Assembly (NCBI GenBank): GCA_945859605.1
Contig: OX243815.1
Span: 34,094,785-34,158,784 of the forward strand
Length of the DNA: 64,000 nucleotides
DNA from: Lumbricus rubellus
Taxonomy: Eukaryota; Annelida; Clitellata; Crassiclitellata; Lumbricidae
Reading direction: 5' to 3'
Under the pieces are notes generated by a model. It worked only from the letters and a program-made list of their open reading frames with translations, was not told the DNA's origin and ran no database searches. Shown here piece after piece: positions 45,255-56,283 of the stretch. A program made the translations under genes and the position numbers. Position 1 is the first letter of the stretch, and each line of letters opens with the position of its first letter.

Positions 45255-46160
45255 GGGCTTTTTTGTCTGTACTCTCTTTGCCTCTCCAATATCCATCTCA
45301 TGTTGGCAATGTGATCTCTAGTTCCACGAAATTTCCTAAATCCTGCTTGATTGTCTGGAAGTTCTTTCTTGATTATACTCTCCATTCTTTTATGAATTAT
45401 TTGAGTAGTAATTTACTTGTGTGAGAAATCAATGCTACCATCCTATAGTTTTCACACTCTCTCGCATCACCTTTTTTAAAAATAGGAATGAAGGTTGAGC
45501 TCTTCCAGTCATCTGGCCATTTTCCGGTTGTCCATATGTTATTACATAACCTTGTTATTGTCTTCATCATCATCTCATCCTCCGCTTTTGTCATTTCTAT
45601 AGGAATCCCATCCTGGCCCAAAGCTTTATTGTTCTTCAGTTGTTTTATTGCCCATTTCACTTCTGCTTCCAAAACTTCTGGTTCTTTTCCATGTTCTGTT
45701 ACAACAACTTTCTCTTCCATTACTCTCCTATCTTCACTGTACAGCTCCTCTGTGTATTCCCTCCATCTGTTCTTCATTCCCTCTTCGTCTACAATTATGT
45801 GTCTATGGCCTGACTTCAATGAGCCCATTCTTGGTGTGAATTTTCTTGTCATTTCCCTCACTTTTGAAGAAATTCTTTAGTTCTTTCTTTCTTTCCCTCT
45901 TCCTCCATTTCTTTGCACATATCATTTAGGTGTTTTTCTTTATCCATACATGCTTGTTTTTGGAATGAACTGTTCATTGCTCTTATCTTGTCCTTATCTC
46001 CTTCTCTTTTGGCAGCTTTTCTTTCTTCAACTATTCTGATAGCTTCTTTCGAAAACCAAGGGGTTGTTTTAGCTTTCTTCTTGTTACAAAAATGCCAGTC
46101 TCCTGCATTACAGGTTCTTGTTATTGTATGAGAATAATAATATGGTTGTCCACTCTACAG

Positions 46161-46537
46161 CAGTGTTTCTTAACCAGTGTTCGACCGAACCCCTGGGGTT
46201 CGATGAGCCTGTGCCAGAGGTTCGGCAGAGGTCCTCTTAAATTATTATATATACATATTCAGGGTCACTGAGTATGAGTGAAAAATCATTTGCTATTGTT
46301 TCCAAACGGCAACAACAAAGGACACATTAAGATGCAATTGGTAGTGTTGGTACGGTTAACTGTTAGTAGTTCATGTATTGCATGTATTGATAATTTATTG
46401 TATCACATTTTGGTACAATTTTTTTTTTTCCTTTTATTCCCATGAGTTAAAAAATTATTGCTCAAACTTGAGGGGTTCGGTGAGTGGTCATGATTTCTCT
46501 TGGGGTTCGGCTCCCTTGAAAAGGTTAAGAACCACTG
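46161..46537. mobile_element. hAT-type MITE, 377 bp
   Basis: Ends CAGTGTTTCTTAACC and (reverse) CAGTGGTTCTTAACC; flanks CTCTACAG (46153-46160) and CTCTATAG (46538-46545), 8 bp with one mismatch. GGGGTTCGG phrases lie near both ends. Non-coding. Confidence 0.85.
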
Positions 46538-46748
46538 CTCTATAGTGTTTAATCTCCATGAAGATCATTTCACTCTTGGCACTTAAAGTCTTTGTGCATG
46601 TTGCTTGCCTTGAGTTTTTAATGTACTCAAAAACTGATTTGCACATGTCATCAGCCGTGTCAGTTAAATTATTGACCTCTGCGTCACTTTGATATTTCTT
46701 TTCATCTATATGCAGAATTTTTGCCCTGCATCTGTTTGTTTGTCTGTA

Positions 46749-46955
46749 TGTGCACTTATTATAGCACCTCTTCAAGCTCTATCTACTCAGAGGCGCTCCC
46801 GAATGCAGAGCGGACACTGCATCAGAGTTTCACGCCGAAGCACTGAGCAATTGTGAGTGAAGGACTTGCCCAAGGCCCTTACGTGGCGAGGTGGATTCGA
46901 ACCTCGAACCTTCCAGCTCCAAGACAACGACGCCACCACTACACCACCATGCCCC
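46749..46955 (-). repeat. tRNA-derived SINE with recognisable A and B boxes
   Basis: The minus strand begins GGGCATGGTGGTGTAGTGGT (A-box-like) and has GGTTCGAATCC (B box) near 46892-46902, a tRNA-like head of ~80 bp. The body reads GCTTCGGCGTGAAA, GGGAGCGCCTCTGAGTAG and GAAGAGGTGCTATAATAA. It is the most complete copy of the SINE family found at 8.7, 15.2, 17.3, 29.6, 33.1 and 33.8 kb. Not a functional tRNA gene: the head lacks a full cloverleaf as far as I can fold it. Confidence 0.78.
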
Positions 46956-47442
46956 ACAATTATCTGTAGGTAATGGAGACGAGTTTCTGCTTCTAGGTTT
47001 GCGTACTGGACTTAAATCATTGTTTTGCCTGGAATTTGGAACGTTTGAAGCATTTGGACCACTTTGTTTGCCATTGACTACATCAAGCTTATCCTTCTGA
47101 AGCATGGTCAAGCCTCAGCCACAAGGATCATGTATGCCGCTTGTAACCGAGTGTTTATATCCCTGTGGAGGATGGCTGATGTGAGCCACTGGAGTTTCCT
47201 CAGCTGTGAGTCTCTAGTGGCGCTTCAATCAACCGACGTGGCAACTGCTCTTATCAACCTACAACAGACCTCAGCGATTAGCCGGATGGGCGCCACCTTC
47301 TACCTGGGAGACTGTTGTCAGCCATATCAACGTGTTTTCGAACGTTGTTACCTGTTGTCACTCTGCCCTTTTCATGCAACTTGGTCCAGAGACTCTGAAC
47401 ATCCTTCCACGCTGTCTGACAGCAGGAATTAATTGGTTGGTT

Positions 47443-47501
<59 letters not shown>

Positions 47502-47765
47502 TTAGCCTGCCACTGGTGACTCTCTGCTGACTGGGTCTCCGCCAGCCAATTTAATTAACAACAAGTGGCATATATTTCTGTGGCATCGCTGGTAATGTTG
47601 GTAATGAACAAAGAATGTATGGTTACAGCTCTTGTCCCTATGTAGTGTAGGTTGCAGCTAATATAGAGGGTGTGAGCTGAATTTAGCATTATTTTGCTGC
47701 TTACAAATGTATTTCTAGTTGTGATCTGCAGTAGTCATATATGTGTTGTTGTGTTTTAAACGAAG
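46956..47765. other. Intron 6 end with (GT)n microsatellite
   Basis: A GT tract of ~50 bp lies at 47444-47498. An open frame of 122 codons at 47064-47432 shows no recognised motif. The rest is the run-in to exon 7. Confidence 0.6.
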
Positions 47766-49106
47766 GAATATCACCTGAAGACAAGGATGCTTGTGACTAC
47801 TTAGATCTGACGGCCGACAAGAATGTGGATGTAATTGCTCAGCAGAGCCTCAAAGCCCTTCGTCACCTCCTGCACACAAGACTTGGACCAGAGAGCGGAC
47901 CAGCATTTAACTTGAGCTGGCATCCTGGTGGCCTGGCACCGAGTGACTTGGAGGAGCATGAGACTTACTTGCACGAATTTCGTTTTGCTATCTATTCATG
48001 TCTTGTGCAAAAGATTGATTGTGAACTTTCTGCTTGCCTTCGTACTAACTGTGGAAACGAATCGACAAAAGCCATTTGTCGAGAGATTGCCTTTTATATT
48101 CACCAGTCGCGTTATTTAAATGACTTGATGAAGATGAGATGCACAGACTTGAATGGTATTTTTAACAGCGCACTTGTGGCTGGATCAAAAGATGATCATC
48201 AGATGGTTCTGATTCGTGGTGTTGAAGGAAGTGGAAAAACTGTGGCTCTCGAGTATTTTCATGAAATGGCCATAAGATTCTTTAACAAATGCAGCTACAT
48301 TGTAGTTCCTCGCTCTGTTAAATTCATGCAATTTAGTCAAACAGGTCTTGATTTGCTTGCCAGCATCTGTTGTCAGCTTAGTGCTCTATTGAAACGAGAC
48401 TTTACATCAAGCAGTTGCTCTTCAGAACTTCTAAAATGCTTTGTTAATTTGTTACTTGAGTTCTCAAAGACCAGCGCCTATCTGTTAATTATAGTTGATG
48501 GGCTACAGCATCTGAGTTCTGAATCAACTGAAACAGAATGCAATCTTGACTGGTTAGCAGTTACACTACCACCAAAAGTCTACATGGTAGCTTCTGTGAA
48601 TGAATGCCACAACTTCAACATTCATTTGACAAATATGATAGCTGCAAAGAGTGACTGGGTGGTCGATTTAAATGACTTAAGTGAATCTGATATTGTTCAG
48701 CTTATTAATGAAATTCAGTTGTCAAAGAAGTGTCTTCTGTCTCAAGAGCAGACTCTTGTACTAATGAATACTGCCAAGTCAATGCCTCAACCTCTCCAAA
48801 TTTTATTGGCAGTTGAAGAAGTTCTGGCTCAGACTGCTGAACAGCAGCAGCACCACCAGATATTGGCTACAACACTGGAGAAACTTGTTGTGGCAAGATT
48901 CAAACGAATGGAATTCATTTATGGCAAAGAAATAATAAGTCATATCATGCGTTATCTGACATGCTCACATAAAGGAATTACAGAGCTTGAGCTTTTGGAT
49001 ATTTTGTCGTGCAACAACGATGCAATGCTATCTGTTCTTTCACTTGATTCTCTTTCATTTCTTCGATTTCCATTGGATATTTGGTATGAAATAAGGAATG
49101 AATTGG
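47766..49106 (+). CDS. NWD-like STAND gene, exon 7 (NACHT NTPase)
   Basis: The largest exon: 1341 bp, phase 1 in, phase 1 out, residues about 274-720. The acceptor is GAAG|GA at 47766 after a GTTGTTGTG-TTTT tract; the donor is G|GTAAGT. The NACHT module has Walker A GVEGSGKT at residues ~425-432 (48218-48241), a strand YIVVPRSV, Walker B YLLIIVDGLQHL at ~512-523 (48479-48514), and the sequence VYMVASV where NACHT proteins carry sensor 1. ELELLDILS and FLRFPLDIWYEI lie in the winged-helix/HD region. NACHT domains bind and hydrolyse ATP or GTP and drive switch-like oligomerisation of signalling proteins. Oddity: the acidic residues usual after Walker B (DGLDEL or DSLDQL) read Gln-His. Before the NACHT, WHPGGLAPSDLEEHETYLHEF is a linker seen in NWD relatives. 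NWD1/NWD2 is the best fit; TEP1-like or another STAND protein cannot be excluded without the C-terminus. Confidence 0.92.
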
Positions 49107-49850
49107 GTAAGTAGAAATATATTCTGTAACTACTGCCATTTTTTCTTATGCAGAAAGAGTGCTGTTTTTCTTTCAGGACAGTAATTAAGCTGCAGAGAAG
49201 TACTCTTCTCATGTACATGTTTACAAAATGTTAAATGAAAAAACTGAAAAGCTCACATGCATGCATACATGTTCTCAGTCTGTGGGTCGCAACCCCCGTG
49301 GGGTCGCCTGACGATTTGCCAGGGGCCGGCTGGGATTTGCAAAATTTGTAGAATGTATTATATCAATCTCAATGCTGCCTGCTACACTGTAGCATAGACA
49401 TAGACATATTTTTATTGATCCCAACAATTCAATTGTACATGTATGCTTAACAAACAAACAGCAATAAGCAAATACTCAAAGTGAAAAAGTAGAATAAGAG
49501 TGTGGGAACAAATAGGCATACCAAAAGGGACAAGTTCCGCTAAGTAGGGGCCTAATTAACAAAGTGAAGTGTAAAAGTAAGAGCTGAAGGGAGAATTGGA
49601 ATGCACAGATGTTACTTAACTAAGAATTTTTAACAAAACAAATGTAGTAAACACTGCAGAAAAAATTCAGAGAATGAACACAAACAAAAAATAGACGAAC
49701 AATCAATAGACAAACAATCAAAGAAATCAGCATTAGCATGAGTAACCTCTCATGCCATTAACAGAAAACATCTTAAAAAAATATTTAACATCTTAAAATA
49801 AATGTCAATTTATTCTTTTGCAATGATTCATTCAATAGATTGGGGCAAAA
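49107..49850. other. Intron 7 start, nothing firmly recognised
   Basis: The stretch from ~49273 (CTCAGTCTGTGGGTCGCAACC) looks like a hAT-type end, unpaired. Confidence 0.35.
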
Positions 49851-49852
49851 TC

Positions 49853-50937
49853 GCCCAACGACAAAACAGCCCCGTCAAAATAGCCCTGTCAGAACAGCCC
49901 GGAGCTATTTTGTCGGGGACCGACAAAGTCGCGGAATAACACGATTTTCGTGAAAAAATAGACCGACGAAATTAACGTCTTTTTACTTCTTCTTCTTTTC
50001 CTTCAGGATTGAATTAATCCCTCTCGACGGAGGGGTCAGCCACTCGGATCCTCCTCTTCCACTTTCCTCTGTCTTTGGTGTCTTCATCTTTCAGCTTGAG
50101 TTGTTTTTTTTACGGAAGCTGAATAATTATTGATGAAAATAATTCTTGTAAAGTTTAAGATGACTTCCGTTGGTAAACGAAATTCGCGTTTTATCATACA
50201 TCCAGCTTATATTTAAGATCGTAAATCCAGCCAGTATTTCAGATCTATAAAACCTTCATCCAGCTTCGATTTCTCAAACGTTTGATCATCCGTATTTAGA
50301 TTCTACATACATGGCCAGTGTATGCACAAGTCGCGAAGAATCAACGAATAATCAACCATAATTATATAGCCTAAATACCTTCATCCCGCTTCCATTTCTT
50401 AAGCATTTTAAATTATATAGCCTAAATACCTTCATCCCGCTTCCATTTCTTAAGCGTTTTATCATTCATCCAGCTTCTATTTAAGATCTATAAAACCTTC
50501 ATCCAGCTTCGATTTCTCAAGCGTTTTATCATCCATCCAGCTTCCATTTTTAAAAAAATACCTTCATCCCGCTTCCATTTCTTAAGCATTTTATCATTCA
50601 TCCAGCTTCTACTTAAGATCTATAAAACCTTCATCTAGCTAGCTCCGATTAATTATTAGATCCTTAAAAAAACTTTGATCCAGATAAAACGCTAAAGAAA
50701 TGGAAGCTGGATGAATGTTTTTAAATATCTGAAATAGTTGTCCGTGTCGTCTATGACTGGACTGTTTTTCGCGAAACTGTTTACACGGGCTCTTTTGACG
50801 GGGCTATTTTGACGGGGCTCTTTTGACGGGGCTATTTTGTTGGGAACTGAATTTTTCTGGGCTGTTTTGTCCTTGGGCGATTATGACGGGGCGGTTTTGA
50901 CGGGGCTGTTTTGACGGGGCTATTATGACGGGTCACT
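49853..50937. mobile_element. Unclassified element: inverted arrays of a ~17-bp GACGGGGC motif around a minisatellite
   Basis: The left end (49853-49935) has CGACAAAACAGCCCCGTCAA-type units; the right end (50790-50937) has the complementary GACGGGGCTATTTT units repeated about nine times. Between them a ~33-bp minisatellite (TTCATCCAGCTTCCATTTCT...) runs 50196-50640, with one inverted unit at 50682-50715. It abuts the truncated 3' end of the LINE at 50938. No coding frame. Confidence 0.6.
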
Positions 50938-53900
50938 CTTCTTTTCTCATGGTCCAGGTTTCGGAACGATACAACACCACACTCCACACTAGTGTTTTTA
51001 TCATTCGTTTCTTGAGGTTTCTGTTTAGCTTTCCTCGTAATAGTTCTCCTCTTTTCGTGAACACCTCTTTTCCCATTGCAATCCTCCTTCTGATTTCCTT
51101 ATGACATTTAGCATCTGTTGTCATCATGCTTCCCGGGTAACAAAATTCCTTCACCTGTTCTATCCCTTTGCCTTCTATTTGAATGTCGACTGTAGTTTCT
51201 TCTCCCTTGCTGATCTTCATTACTTTTGTCTTCTTTATGTTAATTCTCATGCCATATTCGATTGACGTTGTGTTCAATCTATCCATCACTTCTTGCAACC
51301 CCTTCTGGCTTCTCGCCAACATCACCTGATCGTCCGCAAACCTCAGAGCCTTAATCCATCTTCTTCCCACCTTTATTCCTTCTTCTAGATCATCTAGTGC
51401 TTCTCTGACCAGTTCTTCTATATAGATGTTGAATAACAGAGGTGATAGAGGGCAGCCCTGTCTCACTCCTCTGCCCACCTTTCCTGGTTCTGAGTACTCT
51501 CCGTCAATTCTTATTCTTACCTTCTGCCCTATGTACAAATTTCCTATCAATCTTCTGTCTCTCCAGTCTATTCCCATCCTTCTCAGTACATGTAGCAGCT
51601 TTCTCCAGTTGACTCTATCAAATGCCTTCTCATAATCCACAAAACATATACAGGGTGCGCCAAAAAAAGACCCCCTCCTAAGATTTTTGCCAATATCTTG
51701 ACCAAAAGTAAGACATTCTAAATGAAATTTTACAGGCTTATAGACAATTCATATTTACATATGATGGCCAGATTTCATCAAAATATTTCAAACACAACAA
51801 AAGTTATGCCACTTTTAGGGAAGCCACCCACCGTTTTTGACGTTTCAAAAACGAAACGCAATTTTAAAAGTTTTTTCTGGCCAAAAAAAAAAAATATCGA
51901 AATGAAATTTTACAGTCTTATAGACAATTCATATCTACACATGGTGGCCAGATTTCGTCACAATATTTCAAACCGAACAAATGTTATGCCACTTTTAGTG
52001 AGACCACCCACCATTTTGTGACGATTCAAAAACGAAACGCACCAAAAAGTGACTAAAACACGATTTTTTAAGTCTCATCTCAAATAACTGTTGTCAAATG
52101 AACTTGGTAGTGCTTCACAACTTGTGTTCAATGTGCCCAACACCAGTTCCAAAATTTCTTTTGAGTCTCTTTGCAAAGTTCTTGATGGACCTGTTGATTA
52201 AGCTGATAAATTCCTTACTTACCAATTTGATTGTCATCTTGCTAAGTGACTTCTCAGTGACGTGCAGCTACGCTGGCACCCTGGTTTTTTTTAAAATAGT
52301 AATAATAATGATCATCTGACAATGTTAAGGCTAGGCTACTTGATAACAATTATTATTTGAGATGAGAAAAAAATCGTGTTTTTGATACTTTTTTGTTGCG
52401 TTTCGCCGTTGAATCGTCAAGAAACGGTGGGTGGCCCCCATAAAAGTGGTATAACTTGTGTTCTGTTAAAAATAGTTTTATGAAATTTGACCATCGTGTG
52501 CAGATATGAATTGTCTTTACGCCTGTGAAATTTCATTTCGATATTCTTAGTTTTGGCTAAGATATTGGCCAAAATAATGAGATTGTTTTTTCGTGACATT
52601 TTGCTGCGTCGCGTTTTTGAATCGTCAAAAAACGGTGGGTGACCTACCTAAAAGCGACATAACTTTTATTGTGTTTTAAATATTTTGATGAAATCTGGCC
52701 ATCTTGTGTAAATATGAATTGTCTATAAGCCTGTAAAATTTCATTTGAAAATTCTTACTTTTGGTCAAGATATTGGCAAAATTCTTAGGGGGGGTTTTTT
52801 TTTTTGGCACACCCTGTATATACGTCCTGCCCATTCTGACAGCTCCTTTCTGTTAGTATCCGTAATGTTCCGACAGCGTCTCTTCTTCCCACCCCCTTCC
52901 TGAAATCGAATTGGTCCTCTCCTAGTCCTCCAATTGACTCTGTTTTTCCCAGAACTCTTTTTTCCAGTATTCTTACCATGATTTTGGATGCATGGGTGAG
53001 CAAGCTGATGGTTCTGTGTTCTTCGCATGATGTTGTATTCGGGTTTCTTCTTAATCGGTATGATGATTGCTTGTAGGAAGTCTTCTGGCCATTATGTCCT
53101 GGCATATCTGTACTAGATCATTCATGGCTCCTTCCTCCAGACTTTTGAGCATTTCTGCCGGGATGTCGTCTATTCCCTCCGACTTGTTGTTTTTCATTTC
53201 CTGTATGGCTGCTTGTACCTCCTCTGCCAGCACCTCTGGTCCCGTGTCTTCCTCTCTCTCTCCTCTCTCTCAATATCTTGGATTCCTCCATCAAGATCTT
53301 CGTTTCTGTAGAGTTCTTCTACATACTCTTTTCATCTGTTTTTAACCTCATTTATTTCATTCAGTATGTTCCCCTGCTTGTCCTTGATCTCTATTCCTCC
53401 TCCTCTGCCTGGTTTCTTGTTTAGCCTTTTCACATTTTCATACACTATGTCATATCTTCCTCTTTCCTGTAGCTCTTCTAACTCCCGACATTGTTCCTCC
53501 CACCACTTTTCTCTTGCCTCTTCTGTTGTTCTTCTTAGTTTGTTGTTCAGTCTTTTGTATTGCGTCCTCACATTTTCAGTGCTTTGGTGTTTCCATTTTC
53601 TCCTTTCCTCCATCTCCTCCATCATTTCTCTCGTGATCCATGGCTTCCTAGGGAGCCTCTTCTCTTCAGTTCCTATGATATCTTTTGCGCTCTCTTTAAT
53701 GGTTTCTTTCAGTCTTTTCCATCTCTCTTCTGTGTCTTCTCCATCGCCGTTTGTTAGTTTCTCTTCTATTCTCTCTCCCAGCTGTTTACTTTTCTCTATA
53801 AGGTTGTTCTTGTTCCACCTCTGTCTTTTCTTCCTTCTCCTCTTGATGAATTTCAACTTTATCTGAGCTTTCATGATGACTAGATTGTGGTCTGTGTCTG

Positions 53901-54770
53901 CATGCGCCCCAGGCATCACTCTTGCATTTTTCACACTGTTCCTGTATCTTGTTCTTACCATTATGTATTCTAGTTGATATCTTGCTGCATCTCCCGGTGA
54001 GTTCCACGTGTACCTTCTCTTCTTTTCATGCTGAAACCAGGTGTTTGTCATCATTAATTCTTTCCTCTCGCAGAATTCTGCTAGTTTTTTTCCTCTGCTG
54101 TTCCTCTCTCCCAATCCAAATTTTCCTATGCATTTTCCCTCTGCTCCTTCCCCTACCACTGCATTCCAGTCTCCCATTACCACCAAGTAATCTGATCCCT
54201 TTGTTCTATCCATTACTTCTTCCAATTTCTCATACATGTTGTCTACTTCCTCCTCTTCATGTGTTGATGTTGGCATGTATACCTGGATCATGACAACATC
54301 CACTGGTTCAGCCTTTATTTTAATTTCTATCATCCTGCTTCCATATCTTTCGATTTTTACTATGGCGCTGGCTAGATGTTCATCCACCAATATTGCCACC
54401 CCTCCCTGGCCCCTTTCTCCACTCGTGTGTATGATTCTTATTCCCTCACTAGTGAAGTCTCCTTCCTCTTTCCATCTTGTCTCTGCTAGACCCAGCATGT
54501 TCAAGTTTGCTCTTTTCATTTCCTTTATGACGTTCGCCAGCTTCCCAGGTCTTTGCATTGTCCGTACATTCCATGTCCCCACTTTGATGTTATTTTTCTT
54601 TCCATTTTCACCTTTGATCTCTTTGGTTTTGCAGGGGTTTCGCTGGTTGACGACCGAGGAGGCCCCACTCCCTCCCCTGCCGGGCGTGACTCTTCCCGTA
54701 GAATTACGAGTTGACCCGTTAACGCCGTTAACTTGTTTCTGTAGAAGCTTCATTGGACATTTTACTCGGG
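50938..54770 (-). pseudogene. RTE-like LINE copy C, endonuclease to reverse transcriptase, split by a mariner-type element
   Basis: The minus-strand ORF from ~54755 reads KVGTWNVRTMQRPGKLANVI, NMLGLAETRWKEEGDF, VVMGDWNAVVGEG, KRRYTWNSPGD and a linker RRTTEEAREKWWEEQCRELE, open to 53332. Then EGIDDIPAEMLKSLEEG, EEHRTISLLTHASKIMVRIL and NGQDVYT (52819), a 1.17-kb insertion, and DYEKAFDRVNWRKLLHVL, GRGVRQGCPLSPLLFNIYIE, FADDQVMLAR, ETWTMRKEE. The 3' end is lost at 50938. Of copies A-C it keeps the most 5' sequence, including the endonuclease. Confidence 0.88.
51651..52816 (-). mobile_element. Foldback mariner derivative (copy 2), inserted in LINE copy C
   Basis: Between TATA/TA flanks, splitting the LINE between DVY and CFVDYEKAF. 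Ends CAGGGTGCGCCAAAAAAAG and (reverse) CAGGGTGTGCCAAAAAAA. Arms share long inverted blocks including CAGGCTTATAGACAATTCAT and GGCCAGATTTCATCAAAATA. The centre (52098-52260, minus strand) is the same transposase C-terminus as at 44.2-44.3 kb, in the opposite orientation. Confidence 0.85.
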
Positions 54771-55513
54771 ATTCGTATATTATGAGCCTATAGGTACATA
54801 ATATACACAAACATAACCAGGCATTCATAGCACTCATATAGTTGAAATCGAGTTTGATATTTTGACATCTCAATGGATTTGACATTAATATGCCGATTGG
54901 ATAGGCTGGATAGCTGGTGAGTTTGTTCAATTTTTTCAAATTTCCTTAAATTCTGTAAATTCTAAACTATAGCATTTGTCCTGATCCCTTTGTTTCAATT
55001 CTTTTTAAATCCCACTGCCATTACTCTGACCAACCAATCAACTTCACTCTACGCTCCAATGCATTCATTAATGCTTCTTTTCCTCCTCCTCCTCCTCCCT
55101 GGTCGCCGCTGCCTCATGATCAATGCTTCCTACTCCTCTCACCCACACCAAGTCTGCCAAGCAACAACGGTCGAACATGATCATCTTGCAGTCATTCCGA
55201 TATCATATTTCATCACACCGCCTCGCTTTAAATATAGACTTCAGAAACTATTTCCGTCTTTTCTTCTTCTCCTCTTATGCGGCGACATTTCTCTTCAATT
55301 GTCAAGATGTGTGATCTTGCGCAAACACTCCACTTACAATTCAACGAGACCTTCAGGTAAGAACTTTCTGCTCTGCTCTCTAAATATTCGTTCTCTACTA
55401 AACGAAAACAACTCCATCTCTCTCACTGACCTTGCTTCCTCCTCTCGTCCACCGGATCTCATTGCCCTCCAAGAAACCTGACTATCCACTACCTCAGGGT
55501 GTCAAACCTTTTT
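54771..55513. other. Intron 7, nothing firmly recognised
   Basis: An open frame at 54990-55481 ends with NFLLCSLNIRSLLNENNSIS and SSRPPDLIALQET, which resembles the start of a CR1/L2 endonuclease (LNARSLxNK...DLIALTET). This suggests a LINE 5' fragment on the plus strand. Confidence 0.5.
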
Positions 55514-55514
55514 A

Positions 55515-55868
55515 AGTGGTGGGCCAGTGTGAACATCTTCTAACAAGTGGTGGGCCAGTGTGAACATCTTCTAACAAGTAGTGGTCCAGTGTGAATATCT
55601 TCTAACAAGTGGTGGGCCAGTGTGAACATCTTCATACAAGTGGTGGGTCAGTGTGAACATTTTCTAACAAGTAGTGGTCCAGTGTGAACATCTTCTAACA
55701 AGTGGTGGGCCAGTGTGAACATCTTCTAACAAGTGGTGAGCCAGTGTGAACATCTAACAAGTGGTGGGCCAGTGTGAACATCTTCTAACAAGTAGTGGTC
55801 CAGTGTGAACATCTTCTAACAAGTGTTGGGCCAGTGTGAACATCTTCTTACAAGTGGTGGGTCAGGGT
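55515..55868 (+). repeat. 31-bp minisatellite, about 11.5 copies
   Basis: Unit AAGTGGTGGGCCAGTGTGAA followed by CATCTTCTAAC. Variant units with AAGTAGTGGTCC occur as copies 3, 6 and 10, hinting at a higher-order period. One unit has lost 3 bp. It ends ~110 bp before the exon 8 acceptor. Confidence 0.92.
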
Positions 55869-55977
55869 GTCGAAGCTCCTGAGCAAAATTGTTGTATTCT
55901 TTCACAACGCTAACATTTTTCTGACAAATTAAACATACTGTTTAAAGAGGGTCTACTTCATTTTGTTTCTGGTCAAG

Positions 55978-56283
55978 GTTGTCTGGTGGTGGAATGCCTC
56001 ATTGATGGCCGACTAATGCTTTGTTGGTCACACCATTCGATGGCAATGACTGCCACCAAACGTTATCGCCAGCAATTGGATTATGTAAAACTTTCTCACA
56101 AAGACATGGCAGACTACTTTATGGAGACTTGGAAGCATAACAAGCCACTCGTTGTTCCAGAGAAAGGAGTACAGATGATTGATACAGGATGTCGTTATGT
56201 GTGTCATCAACCTTTACTCTTAAGTGAAACCACCTACAATTTACGACGTCTGTCAGAACTTTGGTATCATCTTCTGAATGCAG
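55978..56283 (+). CDS. NWD-like STAND gene, exon 8 (post-NACHT helical region)
   Basis: 306 bp, acceptor GTCAAG|GT and donor GCAG|GTTATA, residues about 721-822, ending phase 1, so the gene continues past this exon. It reads MLCWSHHSM (compare WYHRQ in NWD proteins), RYRQQ, ADYFMETW, VCHQPLLLSETTYNLRRLSE and LWYHLLNAG. The last two match the NLRKLSELPYHLLHAG motif that precedes the WD40 repeats of NWD1/NWD2. A 31-bp minisatellite ends only ~110 bp upstream of the acceptor. I found no further exon before 64000; the WD40 or other sensor part should lie downstream of the window. Confidence 0.9.

Larger units (their letters stand above)
41475..46125 (-). pseudogene. RTE-like LINE broken by nested insertions
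   Basis: On the minus strand in order: TTPWFSKEAIRIVEERKAAK (46.1 kb), GMKNRWREYTEELY, NNKALGQDGIPIEMTKAEDE, ECENYRMVALISHTSKLLLK, FRGTRDHIANMRWIL (to ~45255); then LKGLYEDQMAVIRTEFGDTD, RKGVRQGCILSPLSFNL, NLRYADDTTLLAGKK (43320-43060); then YGCETWTM and FSGHVMRSNGLEKDMMLACG (41742-41475). Insertions at 43321-45254 and 41744-42749 separate the pieces. About 30 codons around FxDYxKAFD are missing at the first junction. YADD is intact. Confidence 0.82.

Noticed and set aside
46875..46955. Possible tRNA gene with A and B boxes
   Set aside because: It continues directly into the SINE body shared with other copies, so it is a SINE head.
47064..47432. 122-codon open frame upstream of exon 7
   Set aside because: No recognised motif, no splice context and adjacent to repeats; probably chance or LINE remnant.
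53366..54793. Plus-strand frames of 166 and 185 codons
   Set aside because: They are the antisense of the LINE endonuclease frame; their Leu/Ser/Phe-rich content comes from the complementary strand.
55515..55868. Regularly spaced direct repeats resembling a CRISPR array
   Set aside because: Units are contiguous with no unique spacers, and the context is a eukaryotic intron. It is a minisatellite.
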